DNA from: Flavobacterium sp. UBA7665
GTDB taxonomy: Bacteria; Bacteroidota; Bacteroidia; Flavobacteriales; Flavobacteriaceae
DNA: 64,000 bases
Assembly: GCA_002483285.1 (NCBI GenBank)
Contig: DLHP01000029.1
Location: 62,001 to 126,000 of the forward strand
Reading direction: 5' to 3'
The position numbers and the translations under genes are program-made. The notes below the pieces were generated by a model. It had not been told where the DNA came from and did no database searches. It worked only from the letters and a program-made list of their open reading frames with translations. Shown here one piece after another: positions 43,089-51,751 of the stretch (position 1 is its first letter; each line of letters opens with the position of its first letter).

Positions 43089-43449
43089 GTACGCCGTAAT
43101 CCGCCTGGTACCCAAGGTGGATCGTGAGGAGTTCCTGAATGTCGGGCTGATCTTGTTTTGCAAAAGGGCCAAACAAATCAAGGTGCGGTTTGAAATCAAT
43201 GAAACCAAACTCAACGCTTTTGCTGCTGATTTGGATATCGACCAAATCCGATTGAACCTTGATTCTTTCGTCAAAATCGCTCATGGACTCCCAATAGGCG
43301 GGCCGATTGCGCAATTCGACGTACCCGAAAGGTTTCGATGGTTAACGGCAGTCAGGAGTTCTGTAATCCAGACGTCACGGCCGCATCCGGGTTTGTGCAA
43401 TGATTTGGATTTGGCTTTCGAGCGGTTGTATGGCGAATTGGTGTTGTAG
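43066..43449 (+). CDS. DUF3037 family protein
   Basis: A 127-residue soluble protein that fits DUF3037, with YEYAVIRLVPKVDREEFLNVGLILFCK at the N-terminus and RWLTAVRSSVIQTSRPHPGLCNDL near the end. Its function is unknown. The gene starts inside the HipA-like kinase gene, so the two are translated together, and it may be the kinase's partner. No DNA-binding domain is visible. Convergent with thrC, 13 bp between stops. Confidence 0.85.
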   Translation: MQEKQLYEYAVIRLVPKVDREEFLNVGLILFCKRAKQIKVRFEINETKLNAFAADLDIDQIRLNLDSFVKIAHGLPIGGPIAQFDVPERFRWLTAVRSSVIQTSRPHPGLCNDLDLAFERLYGELVL

Positions 43450-43462
43450 CTTTAGCGTTCTA

Positions 43463-44755
43463 TCAGCGGATTAAAAATGACTTCAGATTACTATAGGTGC
43501 TAATTTTTTCACTTACTTTTTCTTTATCCATAACCGATTGAATCTGTGGTGGAATCGGCAGTTTGATTTGCAATTCAGGTTCAACGACATCCAAGAACTT
43601 AATCGGATGCGCGGTTTCAAGAAAAACACCCACTGCATGCGGATATTTTTTCAGCTCCTGCGTCAATCCTAAATAACCCACGGCACCATGCGGCTCGGCC
43701 ACATAACCCGATATTTGATGGATTTCTTTCATCGCTTTGCGAGTCTCAGCATCGGTGAAAGAGTAGGCCGAGAAATCTTTGGCAAAGGCAGCTAAATCAT
43801 TGCCATACAATTCCTGGATTCGGATAAAGTTGCTTGGATTGCCTACATCCATCGCGTTTGAAATTGTCGCTTTTGAAGGTTTTGGATCGTAATCGCCGTT
43901 TTCAAGAAACCTCGGCACGGTATCGTTGGCATTGGTCGAGGCTACAAAATGCGCAATGGGTAACCCAAGCCTTTTGGCCATGATTCCCGCACAAATATTC
44001 CCGAAATTCCCGCTTGGGCAAGAAAAGACAATCGGTTTCCCCATTTTTTTCAATTCCTTATAAGCAAACAGGCAGTAAAACATTTGTGGCAACCAGCGTG
44101 CGATATTGATAGAATTGGCCGAAGTCAGGTTTTTATGGGCGAGATCTGGGTCGAGGAACGCCTTTTTGACCATATCCTGGCAATCGTCAAAAACGCCATC
44201 CACTTCTAGTGCCGTTATGTTCTGTCCGAGTGTGGTGAGTTGTCGCTCCTGGATGTCGCTGACTTTCCCCGACGGATACAAGATCACCACTTCAACACCC
44301 GTCACGCCAAGGAAACCGCTGGCTACGGCGCCGCCCGTATCTCCCGACGTGGCTACGAGTACCGTGTTTTTCTGGTTGGGATTTTTCCTGTTGAAATAGG
44401 CCAGACAGCGTGACATGAAACGCGCACCGACATCCTTAAAAGCCATCGTTGGGCCGTGGAATAACTCTAGCGAATACACATTCTCGCTTACTTTGACTAC
44501 TGGAAAGTCAAAAGACAGGGTTTCGGCTATGATGTTGCGGAGTTCGGCCTCCGGGATTTCATCGCCTACAAATTGCCGGATAGACTGGAATGCGATTTCT
44601 TCATTCGACAAGCTTTCTATATTTTCAAAAAAAACAGATGGAAGCAGCGTAATACTTTCGGGAAAATACAAACCTTTATCGGGCGCCAACCCTTGAATTA
44701 CGGCTTGTTCAAAAGAAACGTTAGGGGGATTGTGGTTTAAGCTGTAGTATTTCAT
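43463..44755 (-). CDS. thrC: Threonine synthase
   Basis: Last step of threonine synthesis, from O-phosphohomoserine. The 430-residue PLP enzyme starts MKYYSLNHNPPNVSF, has the PLP lysine K107 in GPTMAFKDVGAR, and shows TSGDTGGAVASGFLG and the CPSGNFGNICAG loop. The ATG at 44755 gives the family N-terminus. It is the third gene of thrA-thrB-thrC, separated from thrB by a CACAGATT-type hairpin. Confidence 0.95.
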   Translation of the reverse strand: MKYYSLNHNPPNVSFEQAVIQGLAPDKGLYFPESITLLPSVFFENIESLSNEEIAFQSIRQFVGDEIPEAELRNIIAETLSFDFPVVKVSENVYSLELFHGPTMAFKDVGARFMSRCLAYFNRKNPNQKNTVLVATSGDTGGAVASGFLGVTGVEVVILYPSGKVSDIQERQLTTLGQNITALEVDGVFDDCQDMVKKAFLDPDLAHKNLTSANSINIARWLPQMFYCLFAYKELKKMGKPIVFSCPSGNFGNICAGIMAKRLGLPIAHFVASTNANDTVPRFLENGDYDPKPSKATISNAMDVGNPSNFIRIQELYGNDLAAFAKDFSAYSFTDAETRKAMKEIHQISGYVAEPHGAVGYLGLTQELKKYPHAVGVFLETAHPIKFLDVVEPELQIKLPIPPQIQSVMDKEKVSEKISTYSNLKSFLIR

Positions 44756-44768
44756 TTTGTTTTTTTTA

Positions 44769-44837
44769 AATACAGATTTCACAGATTTGCACAAATTTAT
44801 TTGTCATTCAATCTGTGTGAATCTGTGAAATCTGTGT
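44769..44837. repeat. CACAGATT-type inverted repeat between thrB and thrC
   Basis: Arms at 44769-44796 and 44810-44837 pair at about 24 of 28 positions. The thrB-side arm begins in the last base of the thrB TAA stop. It is inside an operon, so it probably does not act as a strong terminator. Confidence 0.88.
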
Positions 44838-45754
44838 TACATTATCTTCACGCCTTCTGAATTAATCCTGGAAACATGGATTTCAAACGCAATATCTGTG
44901 TATTCAAAGATGTTTCGCATAGCAGCGGCTACTTTTTGTGCGGTCTCGATGCCTTGGCTCAAAGCAAAAACAGACGGTCCCGAACCCGAAATACCACAGC
45001 CCAGTGCGCCGTTTTCTAAAGCCGATTTTTTAAGGTCCTCGAAATGCGGAATGAATTTCCCGCGCAACGGCTCTACGATTTCGTCGTGCAGCGACCGGCC
45101 AATGAGCGCGTAATCGCTGGTATACAAACCGGCAACAAGCCCGCCAACATTTCCCCATTGCGCAATCGCGCTTTTTAGCGAAACCATCGGTTGCAAAACG
45201 GCCCGCATCTCAGACGTTTTGAGTTCGATTTGCGGATGGATAACTGTTGCGAACAAATCGGCCGGGCTTTCGATCCTGACAATATCCAGCGGATTGTAGG
45301 CTCGAACCAGTGTGAATCCGCCCAAAAGGGCAGGAGCGACATTGTCGGCATGGGCGCTGCCACTAGCCAAAACTTCACCTTGCATAGCGAATTGTACAAG
45401 CTCTTTTCGGGTAAATGGGTTTCCGGCGAGTGCGTTAATCCCAAAGACAGCTCCGGCGGCGCTTGCCGATGAACTGCCAATTCCGCTTCCGGCTTTGATT
45501 TTCTTGTAGATTTCAATTTCAAATCCAAAATCGATCTCGAGTTTTTCGAGAAGTGCCAATCCCGCAACACCCGCGACGTTTCTTTCTGCTTCGAGCGGCA
45601 AATCGGCACCGTCAATTTTGGTGATTCGGATGCCTCTCCGGTTGGATTTGCGGATAATCATTTCGTCGCCTATCGTATCGAGACAGGTTCCCATGACGTC
45701 GAATCCGCAGGAAAGGTTGGCTATTGTGCCGGGACAGAAGAGTTTGATTTCCAT
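44837..45754 (-). CDS. thrB: Homoserine kinase
   Basis: Phosphorylates homoserine with ATP. A 305-residue GHMP kinase. The N-terminus has FCPGTIANLSCGFDVMG, the ATP loop is KAGSGIGSSSASAAGAVFG, and the C-terminal GCGISGSGPSVFAL is GHMP motif 3. Middle gene of the threonine operon, flanked by repeat-built hairpins on both sides. Confidence 0.95.
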   Translation of the reverse strand: MEIKLFCPGTIANLSCGFDVMGTCLDTIGDEMIIRKSNRRGIRITKIDGADLPLEAERNVAGVAGLALLEKLEIDFGFEIEIYKKIKAGSGIGSSSASAAGAVFGINALAGNPFTRKELVQFAMQGEVLASGSAHADNVAPALLGGFTLVRAYNPLDIVRIESPADLFATVIHPQIELKTSEMRAVLQPMVSLKSAIAQWGNVGGLVAGLYTSDYALIGRSLHDEIVEPLRGKFIPHFEDLKKSALENGALGCGISGSGPSVFALSQGIETAQKVAAAMRNIFEYTDIAFEIHVSRINSEGVKIM

Positions 45755-45764
45755 TTGAGTTTTT

Positions 45765-45846
45765 AAGTGCCTGAGTGCCTGAGTGCTTGAGTTTTCCGAA
45801 CTGCCATCATCTCAGGCACTCACCAACTCAGGCACTCCGGCACTAA
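45765..45846. repeat. GAGTGCCT-type inverted repeat between thrA and thrB
   Basis: Octamer units GAGTGCCT are repeated on one strand at 45766-45791 and in reverse complement (AGGCACTC) at 45811-45844. The thrA-side arm begins within 5 bp of the thrA TAA stop. Confidence 0.85.
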
Positions 45847-48294
45847 TTATACATTTCCAATCCGAATCACATCCGCAAAAATTCCCGAAGCAGTCACCGC
45901 CGCGCCTGCGCCCGCGCCTTTGATGAGTAAAGGCTGGTCTACATAACGGTCAGTGAAGAACAGTACGATATTGTCTTTGCCTTCTAGGTTGTAGAAAGGA
46001 TGGTCTTTGGCAATGAATTGCAAACCTACACTTGCTTTGCCGTTATCGAATTGCGCAACGAATTTGATGCGGCTGTCTTTGTTTTTGGCCTCGGCAAGCA
46101 GTTGTTCAAAATGTGCCGAATTTTTGTTGAGCGATTTGAAAAAGTCGTCGTTGTTGGCGGTGTCCATGCACTCTTGCGGTAGGAAGCATTGGTTTTCAAT
46201 GTCGCCGATTTCCATCTGGTAACCGCTTTCGCGGATCAGGATCAGGATTTTCCGAGCAACGTCTACGCCACTTAAATCGATTTTCGGGTCGGGCTCTGTA
46301 AAACCTTGTACGCCAGCTTCCTTAACTACGTCGTGGAAAGAATTTTTTTCATCGAAATTATTGAAAATGAAGTTAAGGCTACCCGACAAGACCGCCTGGA
46401 TCTTATGTACTTTATCTCCGGAAGCAATCAAATGTTTAAGAGTATCGATGATTGGCAATCCGGCACCAACATTGGTCTCAAACAAAAACGGCGCATTGTA
46501 TTTGCGTGACAGTTGCTTGAGGTGGCTGTAATTATCATAAGCCGACGAACACGCGATTTTATTGCAGGTCACTACGGCTACGTTTTCTTCGAGGTATTGG
46601 TCGTAAGTCTGCGATACCGCTTCATTGGCGGTAATATCTACAAAAATGCTGTTGCGCAAATTGAGGCCTTTTACTTTGGCAATGAACGCTTCCTTGTTGG
46701 CGGTTTCACCTTTGTCGAGCAATTCTTTCCAGTCCTTGAGCGCCATGCCTTCTTCCTCGAAATGCATCTTGCGCGAGTTAGAAACGGCAATCACGCGCAG
46801 GTTGAGCTTGAGGTTGTCCTTGAGGAATTTCTTTTGCTGGTGTACCTGGTCTATGAATTTCTCACCCACGTTACCAACGCCCATCACAAACAAATTGAGC
46901 TGTCTGGTGTTGTCTTCAAAAAAACGTTCGTGCAGCGTATTGAGCGCTTTCTTGACGTCGCGTTCGTTGATGACCACCGAGATATTCCGTTCGGATGCAC
47001 CTTGCGCAATGGCGCGGATGTTCACGTTATTTTTGCCGAGCGTACTAAACATCTTACCGCTCAAGCCTTGGTGGTTCTTCATGTTTTCTCCCACAAGCGC
47101 TACGATACACAGGTCTTTCTCCACGATGCAAGGGTCGATTCTGCCCTGTGCAATCTCGAGTTCAAACGCTTTGTCTATCGCTTTTTGGGCTTTGTCGGCG
47201 TCGGTATTGAGGATTCCGATACAGATAGAATGCTCTGACGAGGCTTGTGTAATGAAAATCACATTGATGTTCTCCAACGACAACACCTCGAACAATCGTT
47301 TGGAAGAACCCGAAACCCCAATCATTCCCGAGCCTTCGAGTGTAAGCAGCGCAATCTTATCGATGTGCGAAATTCCTTTAATCGGGTTTTCGTTGCCAGT
47401 GACTTTTGAAGTAATTAAAGTGCCTGCGGCTTCGGGCTCAAAGGTGTTTTTAATCAGGATGGGGATATTGCGTCTCAGCACCGGCTGGATCGTTGGCGGA
47501 TACAAAACTTTCGCGCCAAAATGCGACAGTTCCATCGCTTCCTGGTAGGAGATGGTTTCTATGGGTTGCGATTGCTTGACGATTTTTGGATTGGCGGTGA
47601 ACATCCCGTTGACATCGGTCCAGATTTCGAGTTGTGCAGAGTCAAGCGCGGCTGCTAGGATGGCTGCGGTATAGTCGGAGCCGCCACGTCCCAAAGTGGT
47701 TCTGTTGCCGTCGGTCGATGAAGCGATGAATCCGGGAAGTACGGTTACAGAGGCAGCATTGGATTTGAAGTACTCGGCAATCAACCAGTTGGTAAGGTCA
47801 AAATCGACCACTGCTTTACCGAAATTATTATTGGTCTTGATGATTTCGCAGCTGTCTTTGTATGCGGCATCCTTGATTTTCTGCTGTAACGCTTTGGCAA
47901 TAATTTGCGAAGAGAGCAATTCGCCGAAACCCAATATGGCGTCTGAGGTGCGGTTAGACAATTCGCCCAACAAGAAGCAGCCGTCGAGTAAAGTCTTAAG
48001 TTCATTGATGTTGCCGTTGACGCTGTCTATGAGTTCGCGTTGTTCGGGCAAGGCAATCAATTCGTCGATGGCTTCCTTGTGTTTTTGTTCGATTTGGCTA
48101 ACAATGGTTTTGTAGTCCTTATTTTTTGCAGCGGCATGGGCAGCAGCCAGTACCAAAAGATCGGTAACGCCACTGAACGCAGAGACGACTACGGCGAGCC
48201 TGTCATTTTTAGAACTGTTTTCAACTATGGCAAGTGCTTTAGTTATATTCCCGGCATTGGCGACCGAAGTCCCTCCAAATTTTAATACATTCAT
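45847..48294 (-). CDS. thrA: Bifunctional aspartokinase / homoserine dehydrogenase
   Basis: First and third steps of the threonine branch. The 815-residue protein begins MNVLKFGGTSVANA (aspartokinase ATP/aspartate site), continues with LGRGGSDYTAAILA, and carries ACT-type regulatory repeats (about 310-460), which suggests end-product feedback. The homoserine dehydrogenase part begins near 463 (NLFVMGVGNVGEKFI, the NAD(P) loop) and has the catalytic segment GFTEPDPKIDLSGVDVARK. Upstream lies a Thr-rich leader ORF. The operon continues with thrB and thrC. Confidence 0.95.
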   Translation of the reverse strand: MNVLKFGGTSVANAGNITKALAIVENSSKNDRLAVVVSAFSGVTDLLVLAAAHAAAKNKDYKTIVSQIEQKHKEAIDELIALPEQRELIDSVNGNINELKTLLDGCFLLGELSNRTSDAILGFGELLSSQIIAKALQQKIKDAAYKDSCEIIKTNNNFGKAVVDFDLTNWLIAEYFKSNAASVTVLPGFIASSTDGNRTTLGRGGSDYTAAILAAALDSAQLEIWTDVNGMFTANPKIVKQSQPIETISYQEAMELSHFGAKVLYPPTIQPVLRRNIPILIKNTFEPEAAGTLITSKVTGNENPIKGISHIDKIALLTLEGSGMIGVSGSSKRLFEVLSLENINVIFITQASSEHSICIGILNTDADKAQKAIDKAFELEIAQGRIDPCIVEKDLCIVALVGENMKNHQGLSGKMFSTLGKNNVNIRAIAQGASERNISVVINERDVKKALNTLHERFFEDNTRQLNLFVMGVGNVGEKFIDQVHQQKKFLKDNLKLNLRVIAVSNSRKMHFEEEGMALKDWKELLDKGETANKEAFIAKVKGLNLRNSIFVDITANEAVSQTYDQYLEENVAVVTCNKIACSSAYDNYSHLKQLSRKYNAPFLFETNVGAGLPIIDTLKHLIASGDKVHKIQAVLSGSLNFIFNNFDEKNSFHDVVKEAGVQGFTEPDPKIDLSGVDVARKILILIRESGYQMEIGDIENQCFLPQECMDTANNDDFFKSLNKNSAHFEQLLAEAKNKDSRIKFVAQFDNGKASVGLQFIAKDHPFYNLEGKDNIVLFFTDRYVDQPLLIKGAGAGAAVTASGIFADVIRIGNV

Positions 48295-48305
48295 TTTTGT
48301 TTGTT

Positions 48306-48401
48306 TTAGGGTAAGCGTATGGTTTACAGCAATTTTTGCTTTCTTTCAGAAAGACATTCAAGGGATGATATGTAGTGTTGTTTACCCCAAAGGGGTAGTG
48401 G
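48306..48401 (-). promoter_or_regulatory. Putative thr attenuator: mutually exclusive pairings
   Basis: On the minus strand TACCCC-TTT-GGGGTA (48385-48399) forms a hairpin over the end of the leader ORF, with GGGGTAA containing the stop. The same GGGGTAA could pair instead with TTACCC at 48309-48314, about 15 nt before thrA. I see no classical U-tract terminator, so control could act on translation of thrA. Inference from sequence only. Confidence 0.5.
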
Positions 48402-48483
48402 TGGTTGATGTTGTTGTAGTGCAAGCCGCAACCGCAGTTATGGTTGTGTAGATGGCTTGGTATGTAAAGGTTTGGTACAACAT
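48382..48483 (-). CDS. thrL: Threonine-rich leader peptide upstream of thrA
   Basis: A 33-codon ORF that starts at ATG 48483 and ends at TAA 48382-48384. It contains 13 threonine codons (ACC, ACA, ACT), including the ending TTTTSTTTTPLG, and two isoleucine codons. Gamma-proteobacterial thrL leaders are similarly rich in Thr and Ile. It lies 88 bp upstream of thrA, just after a perfect -7 box, and its stop is in a hairpin. The composition and position make it a strong candidate for a transcription or translation attenuator that senses charged tRNA-Thr. The symbol is used by analogy of role, not by homology. Confidence 0.75.
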   Translation of the reverse strand: MLYQTFTYQAIYTTITAVAACTTTTSTTTTPLG

Positions 48484-48493
48484 CTGATTTTTT

Positions 48494-48501
48494 CAAATGT
48501 A
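48494..48501 (-). promoter_or_regulatory. Bacteroidota -7 box for the threonine operon
   Basis: TACATTTG on the minus strand, 11 bp before the leader ATG. This places the transcript start almost at the leader peptide. Confidence 0.6.
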
Positions 48502-48622
48502 GCCTTTTTTGTTAAAAATAAAAGCGGCAATCACATTTTTATGGATTTGTCAATTATAAAAGCCAAACGCAACAGATTTGGGAAAATCCTGAATTTTAGC
48601 GCAATGCCAATAGAAAATGTTC

Positions 48623-48650
48623 AAAAAAAAGCCCTTCCGAGGAAAGGCTG
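48623..48650 (-). terminator. Intrinsic terminator of the TlpA-like gene
   Basis: Minus strand AGCCTTTCC-TC-GGAAGGGCT followed by a run of T, just after the stop codon. Confidence 0.85.
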
Positions 48651-48656
48651 TGTATT

Positions 48657-50012
48657 TTATATTTTAAGTCCGCTGAGCAATTCGGTGAGTTTCGGGTCGG
48701 ATGGCCGCGGCGCATCGGCGTTGAGGATGGTGCCGTCGGGTGCGATGATGATGAACCGTGGGATGCTGTCAATTCCGTATTCCTTTACGAATTGGGAGTT
48801 CCAATCGTTGTCGGCGAAAAGTTGGATACCGCCGAGGTTTTTATCGGTAACCATTTTGGCCCATTTCTCGTGGTCTTTTTGGGTGTCCACAGAAATGCTT
48901 ACAAACTTGATGTTCTTTCCTTCAAATTGTTGCTCTACTTTCTGCAGGGATGGGATTTCTTGTCGGCAAGGACCGCACCAGGTAGCCCAAACGTCTACAT
49001 ATACGTAACTGCCTTTGAGGCTTTCAAGTGAGGTTTTTCCGCCTTTGTGGTTTTCATAGTCAAAAACCGGTGAAGGTTTGCCGCTTATCAAATTTTTGGT
49101 TTTGTTGTATTTGGCGGTAATGTCGGTTTCAAAAAACGGATTGGTAGAAATGTCCATGAGTTGGTTGTAAAGATCGGTGCCGTTTGGATTGGCGGGTGTA
49201 ATCTCGTAAGAAAGCATTTGCGCCAAGGCATTGCGGATACTCTGGCTTTTGCGTTTCTTGATTTCGGGCAAAGCATAATTTCCCATGAATTCGTCTTCGT
49301 TCGACATTTTACTTTGGATGGTGGTGCTAAACTCTTCGTTCACGATTTGCTTGTACGGGTTTGAAAACAGGAAGGCCTGTTCATCATCGAGATTAATCAG
49401 CGGGTCAAGTTTAGGAAAATCGGCAGCAGGTTTGAAATCGGGAAGTTTGGCGTAATGCGCATGATACGTTGGGTAATTCCGAAGGTACAACTGCTCGAAA
49501 AAGTAGATGTTCTTCAATTCCTGTTTTTTGAAATTGGCGTCCTCAAACTTGGTGGCGTTGTAGTTGGTCGTCATTTGGTTCTTTAGGTCTGCCAGTTTGG
49601 CCAGGAATTCCTTTTCACCCAAACGGTACATTTCGTCCTGCGCAATGGGGATTGTGATAGCGGTTTTCTTAACGATGTAGTTGTTCTCGACACTGCCTTT
49701 GCCGGTATAAATCATCGATTTATAGAAGTCCTTGTTGTTGGCGGTAAGGTTCAATTTGCTGCCTTTGGTCAGGTAAACCGACAACCGGTTTTCTTTAGTG
49801 GCGATGGTGTACGTTCCGTTGTAGGCAATGCTTAGTGTTTCAGAAAAACTACCGTCGGGTTTAAGGCTGATTTCCTTGAAGAACGATTCGCCACGAATGG
49901 CCAGCTTATTGTCGGAAGTATTGGTTACTTTTCCTGAAACGACAACGGTTTCAACGGGGTTGGCAAACATTGGTAAAGCCGCCAAAAGGAAGAGGTAAAA
50001 GGCTGTTTTCAT
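48657..50012 (-). CDS. TlpA-like thiol-disulfide oxidoreductase
   Basis: A 451-residue protein with a signal peptide (MKTAFYLFLLAALPMFA). The N-terminal region is a beta domain (about 20-110) and a long helical spacer follows. The C-terminal thioredoxin fold (about 310-451) has the redox motif WCGPC and the cis-Pro segment SIPRFIII. It should act in the periplasm or at the outer membrane. The ATG at 50012 starts the signal peptide. The frame further upstream overlaps the divergent hutH gene. Confidence 0.88.
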   Translation of the reverse strand: MKTAFYLFLLAALPMFANPVETVVVSGKVTNTSDNKLAIRGESFFKEISLKPDGSFSETLSIAYNGTYTIATKENRLSVYLTKGSKLNLTANNKDFYKSMIYTGKGSVENNYIVKKTAITIPIAQDEMYRLGEKEFLAKLADLKNQMTTNYNATKFEDANFKKQELKNIYFFEQLYLRNYPTYHAHYAKLPDFKPAADFPKLDPLINLDDEQAFLFSNPYKQIVNEEFSTTIQSKMSNEDEFMGNYALPEIKKRKSQSIRNALAQMLSYEITPANPNGTDLYNQLMDISTNPFFETDITAKYNKTKNLISGKPSPVFDYENHKGGKTSLESLKGSYVYVDVWATWCGPCRQEIPSLQKVEQQFEGKNIKFVSISVDTQKDHEKWAKMVTDKNLGGIQLFADNDWNSQFVKEYGIDSIPRFIIIAPDGTILNADAPRPSDPKLTELLSGLKI

Positions 50013-50141
50013 GCTGGGTTGTTTTTTGGTTTCCCAAATGTAGCGATTAATTCCAGCGGCGAATATTATTTTAAATACTATTAACAAAACTTGCTTTTTA
50101 GCATTGGTTTGTAGAATTTTGGCACACCAATCATCAATCCA

Positions 50142-51647
50142 ATGGACAATACACATTACATCTCTTCTGATGTACTTTCCCTCGAACAATTAGACACCAT
50201 TATCAGCCACCATATGAAATTGGCACTTTCTGAAGAAGCCAAGATCAACATTGATAAATGCCGCCAATACCTCGACGCTAAAATGGAATCTCAAGAAGAA
50301 CCCATTTACGGCATCAACACCGGTTTTGGATCCTTGTACAACGTAACGATTTCTAAGGAGAATCTCTCGCAGCTACAGGAAAACTTGGTGAAATCGCATG
50401 CGTGTGGCACCGGAGAGGAAGTTCCCGGGTCCATCGTAAAAATGATGTTGTTGCTTAAAATTCAATCGCTGGCTTATGGTTATTCGGGCGTACAGTTGCT
50501 TACCGTGGAGCGTTTGGTCGATTTCTATAACAACGATATATTACCCGTGATTTATACCCAGGGTTCGTTAGGCGCTTCGGGCGATTTGGCGCCGCTGGCC
50601 CATTTGTCGTTACCGCTTTTGGGTGCCGGTGAAGTGTATTTCGAGGGACGAAAAGTCGCGGCTTCAGAAATCCTCAAAAAATTCGACTGGCAACCCATTG
50701 TCCTGCAATCCAAAGAAGGTTTGGCCTTGCTTAATGGAACCCAGTTCATGAGCGCGTACGGTGCACACGTATTGATTAAAGCCTGTAAATTCTCCTGGCT
50801 CGCCGATTTGATCGGGACCATTTCACTCGAAGGATTCGACGGACGCAAAGAGCCATTCAACGAACTCATCCATTTCATCCGACCACACAAAGGTCAGATT
50901 GTGACAGCCAATCGCATACTCGAATTCCTCGATGGCAGCGAAATTATCGAGCAGAAAAAAGCGCATGTCCAAGATCCGTATTCGTTTCGTTGCATGCCGC
51001 AAGTACATGGCGCCTCGAAAGATGCCATCGATTACGTCAAAAAAGTATTCAAGACCGAAGTCAACTCGGTTACCGATAATCCCAACATCTTTATTGAAAG
51101 CGACCAGATTATCTCTGGCGGAAATTTCCACGGGCAACCGCTCGCCCTCGCGCTTGACTTCCTTGCAATTGCGCTCGCAGAACTCGGCAGCATTTCTGAG
51201 CGAAGGACTTACCAGCTTATTTCAGGATTGCGCGGACTTCCCGCGTTTTTGGTAGACAATCCGGGGCTCAACTCCGGTTTCATGATCCCACAATATACCG
51301 CTGCCAGTATCGCGAGCCAGAACAAACAGTTGTGTACACCAGCCAGTGTAGACAGCATCGTGTCGAGCAACGGACAGGAAGACCATGTGAGTATGGGTGC
51401 CAATGCGGCCACTAAAGCGCTTCGCGTGATGGACAACCTCGAACGCATCCTTGCTATTGAACTCATGAACGCTTCGCAGGCGATTGCCTATAGAAAATTG
51501 CCGTCGAGCGACTTTATAAAAATGTTTCTTAAATCGTACCGCACCGAAGTTCCTTTGGTAACCGAGGACAGGATTTTGCATTACGATATCGAACAGTCGG
51601 TGGCATTCCTGAACAGTTTTGCAATAGAAGAGGAGTTGCTCAATTGA
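50142..51647 (+). CDS. hutH: Histidine ammonia-lyase
   Basis: Non-oxidative deamination of histidine to urocanate. A 501-residue MIO enzyme: the prosthetic-group triad Ala-Ser-Gly is at 145-147 in GSLGASGDLAPL, and YGINTGFGSL and the C-terminal QDHVSMGANAA (here EDHVSMGANAA) are family hallmarks. The substrate-specificity pair is Ser-His (KSHACGTG), which favours histidine over tyrosine or phenylalanine. Other hut genes are not adjacent, so it is not in a classical hut operon here. Confidence 0.88.
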   Translation: MDNTHYISSDVLSLEQLDTIISHHMKLALSEEAKINIDKCRQYLDAKMESQEEPIYGINTGFGSLYNVTISKENLSQLQENLVKSHACGTGEEVPGSIVKMMLLLKIQSLAYGYSGVQLLTVERLVDFYNNDILPVIYTQGSLGASGDLAPLAHLSLPLLGAGEVYFEGRKVAASEILKKFDWQPIVLQSKEGLALLNGTQFMSAYGAHVLIKACKFSWLADLIGTISLEGFDGRKEPFNELIHFIRPHKGQIVTANRILEFLDGSEIIEQKKAHVQDPYSFRCMPQVHGASKDAIDYVKKVFKTEVNSVTDNPNIFIESDQIISGGNFHGQPLALALDFLAIALAELGSISERRTYQLISGLRGLPAFLVDNPGLNSGFMIPQYTAASIASQNKQLCTPASVDSIVSSNGQEDHVSMGANAATKALRVMDNLERILAIELMNASQAIAYRKLPSSDFIKMFLKSYRTEVPLVTEDRILHYDIEQSVAFLNSFAIEEELLN

Positions 51648-51698
51648 TGGCAATTCGACGCTAATTTTTAGCAAATACCATTTTTTTTTGGAAAAGAA

Positions 51699-51732
51699 AA
51701 GACCCATATCTATACCGGATATGGGTCTTTTT
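51699..51732. terminator. Bidirectional intrinsic terminator
   Basis: AAGACCCATATC-TATACC-GGATATGGGTCTT with flanking A and T runs, between the convergent hutH and PKD-protein genes. Confidence 0.9.
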
Positions 51733-51751
51733 TAATAGAGAACGACAAGCT

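Noticed and set aside
46513..47548. Long plus-strand ORFs opposite thrA
   Set aside because: They are antisense frames within a well-conserved gene and show no domain.
48239..48496. An 85-codon minus-strand ORF over the thr leader region
   Set aside because: It runs through the thrA start in another frame and its composition (His, Asn and Tyr rich) is the frame shadow of the Thr-rich leader. The 33-codon frame fits the promoter and hairpin better.
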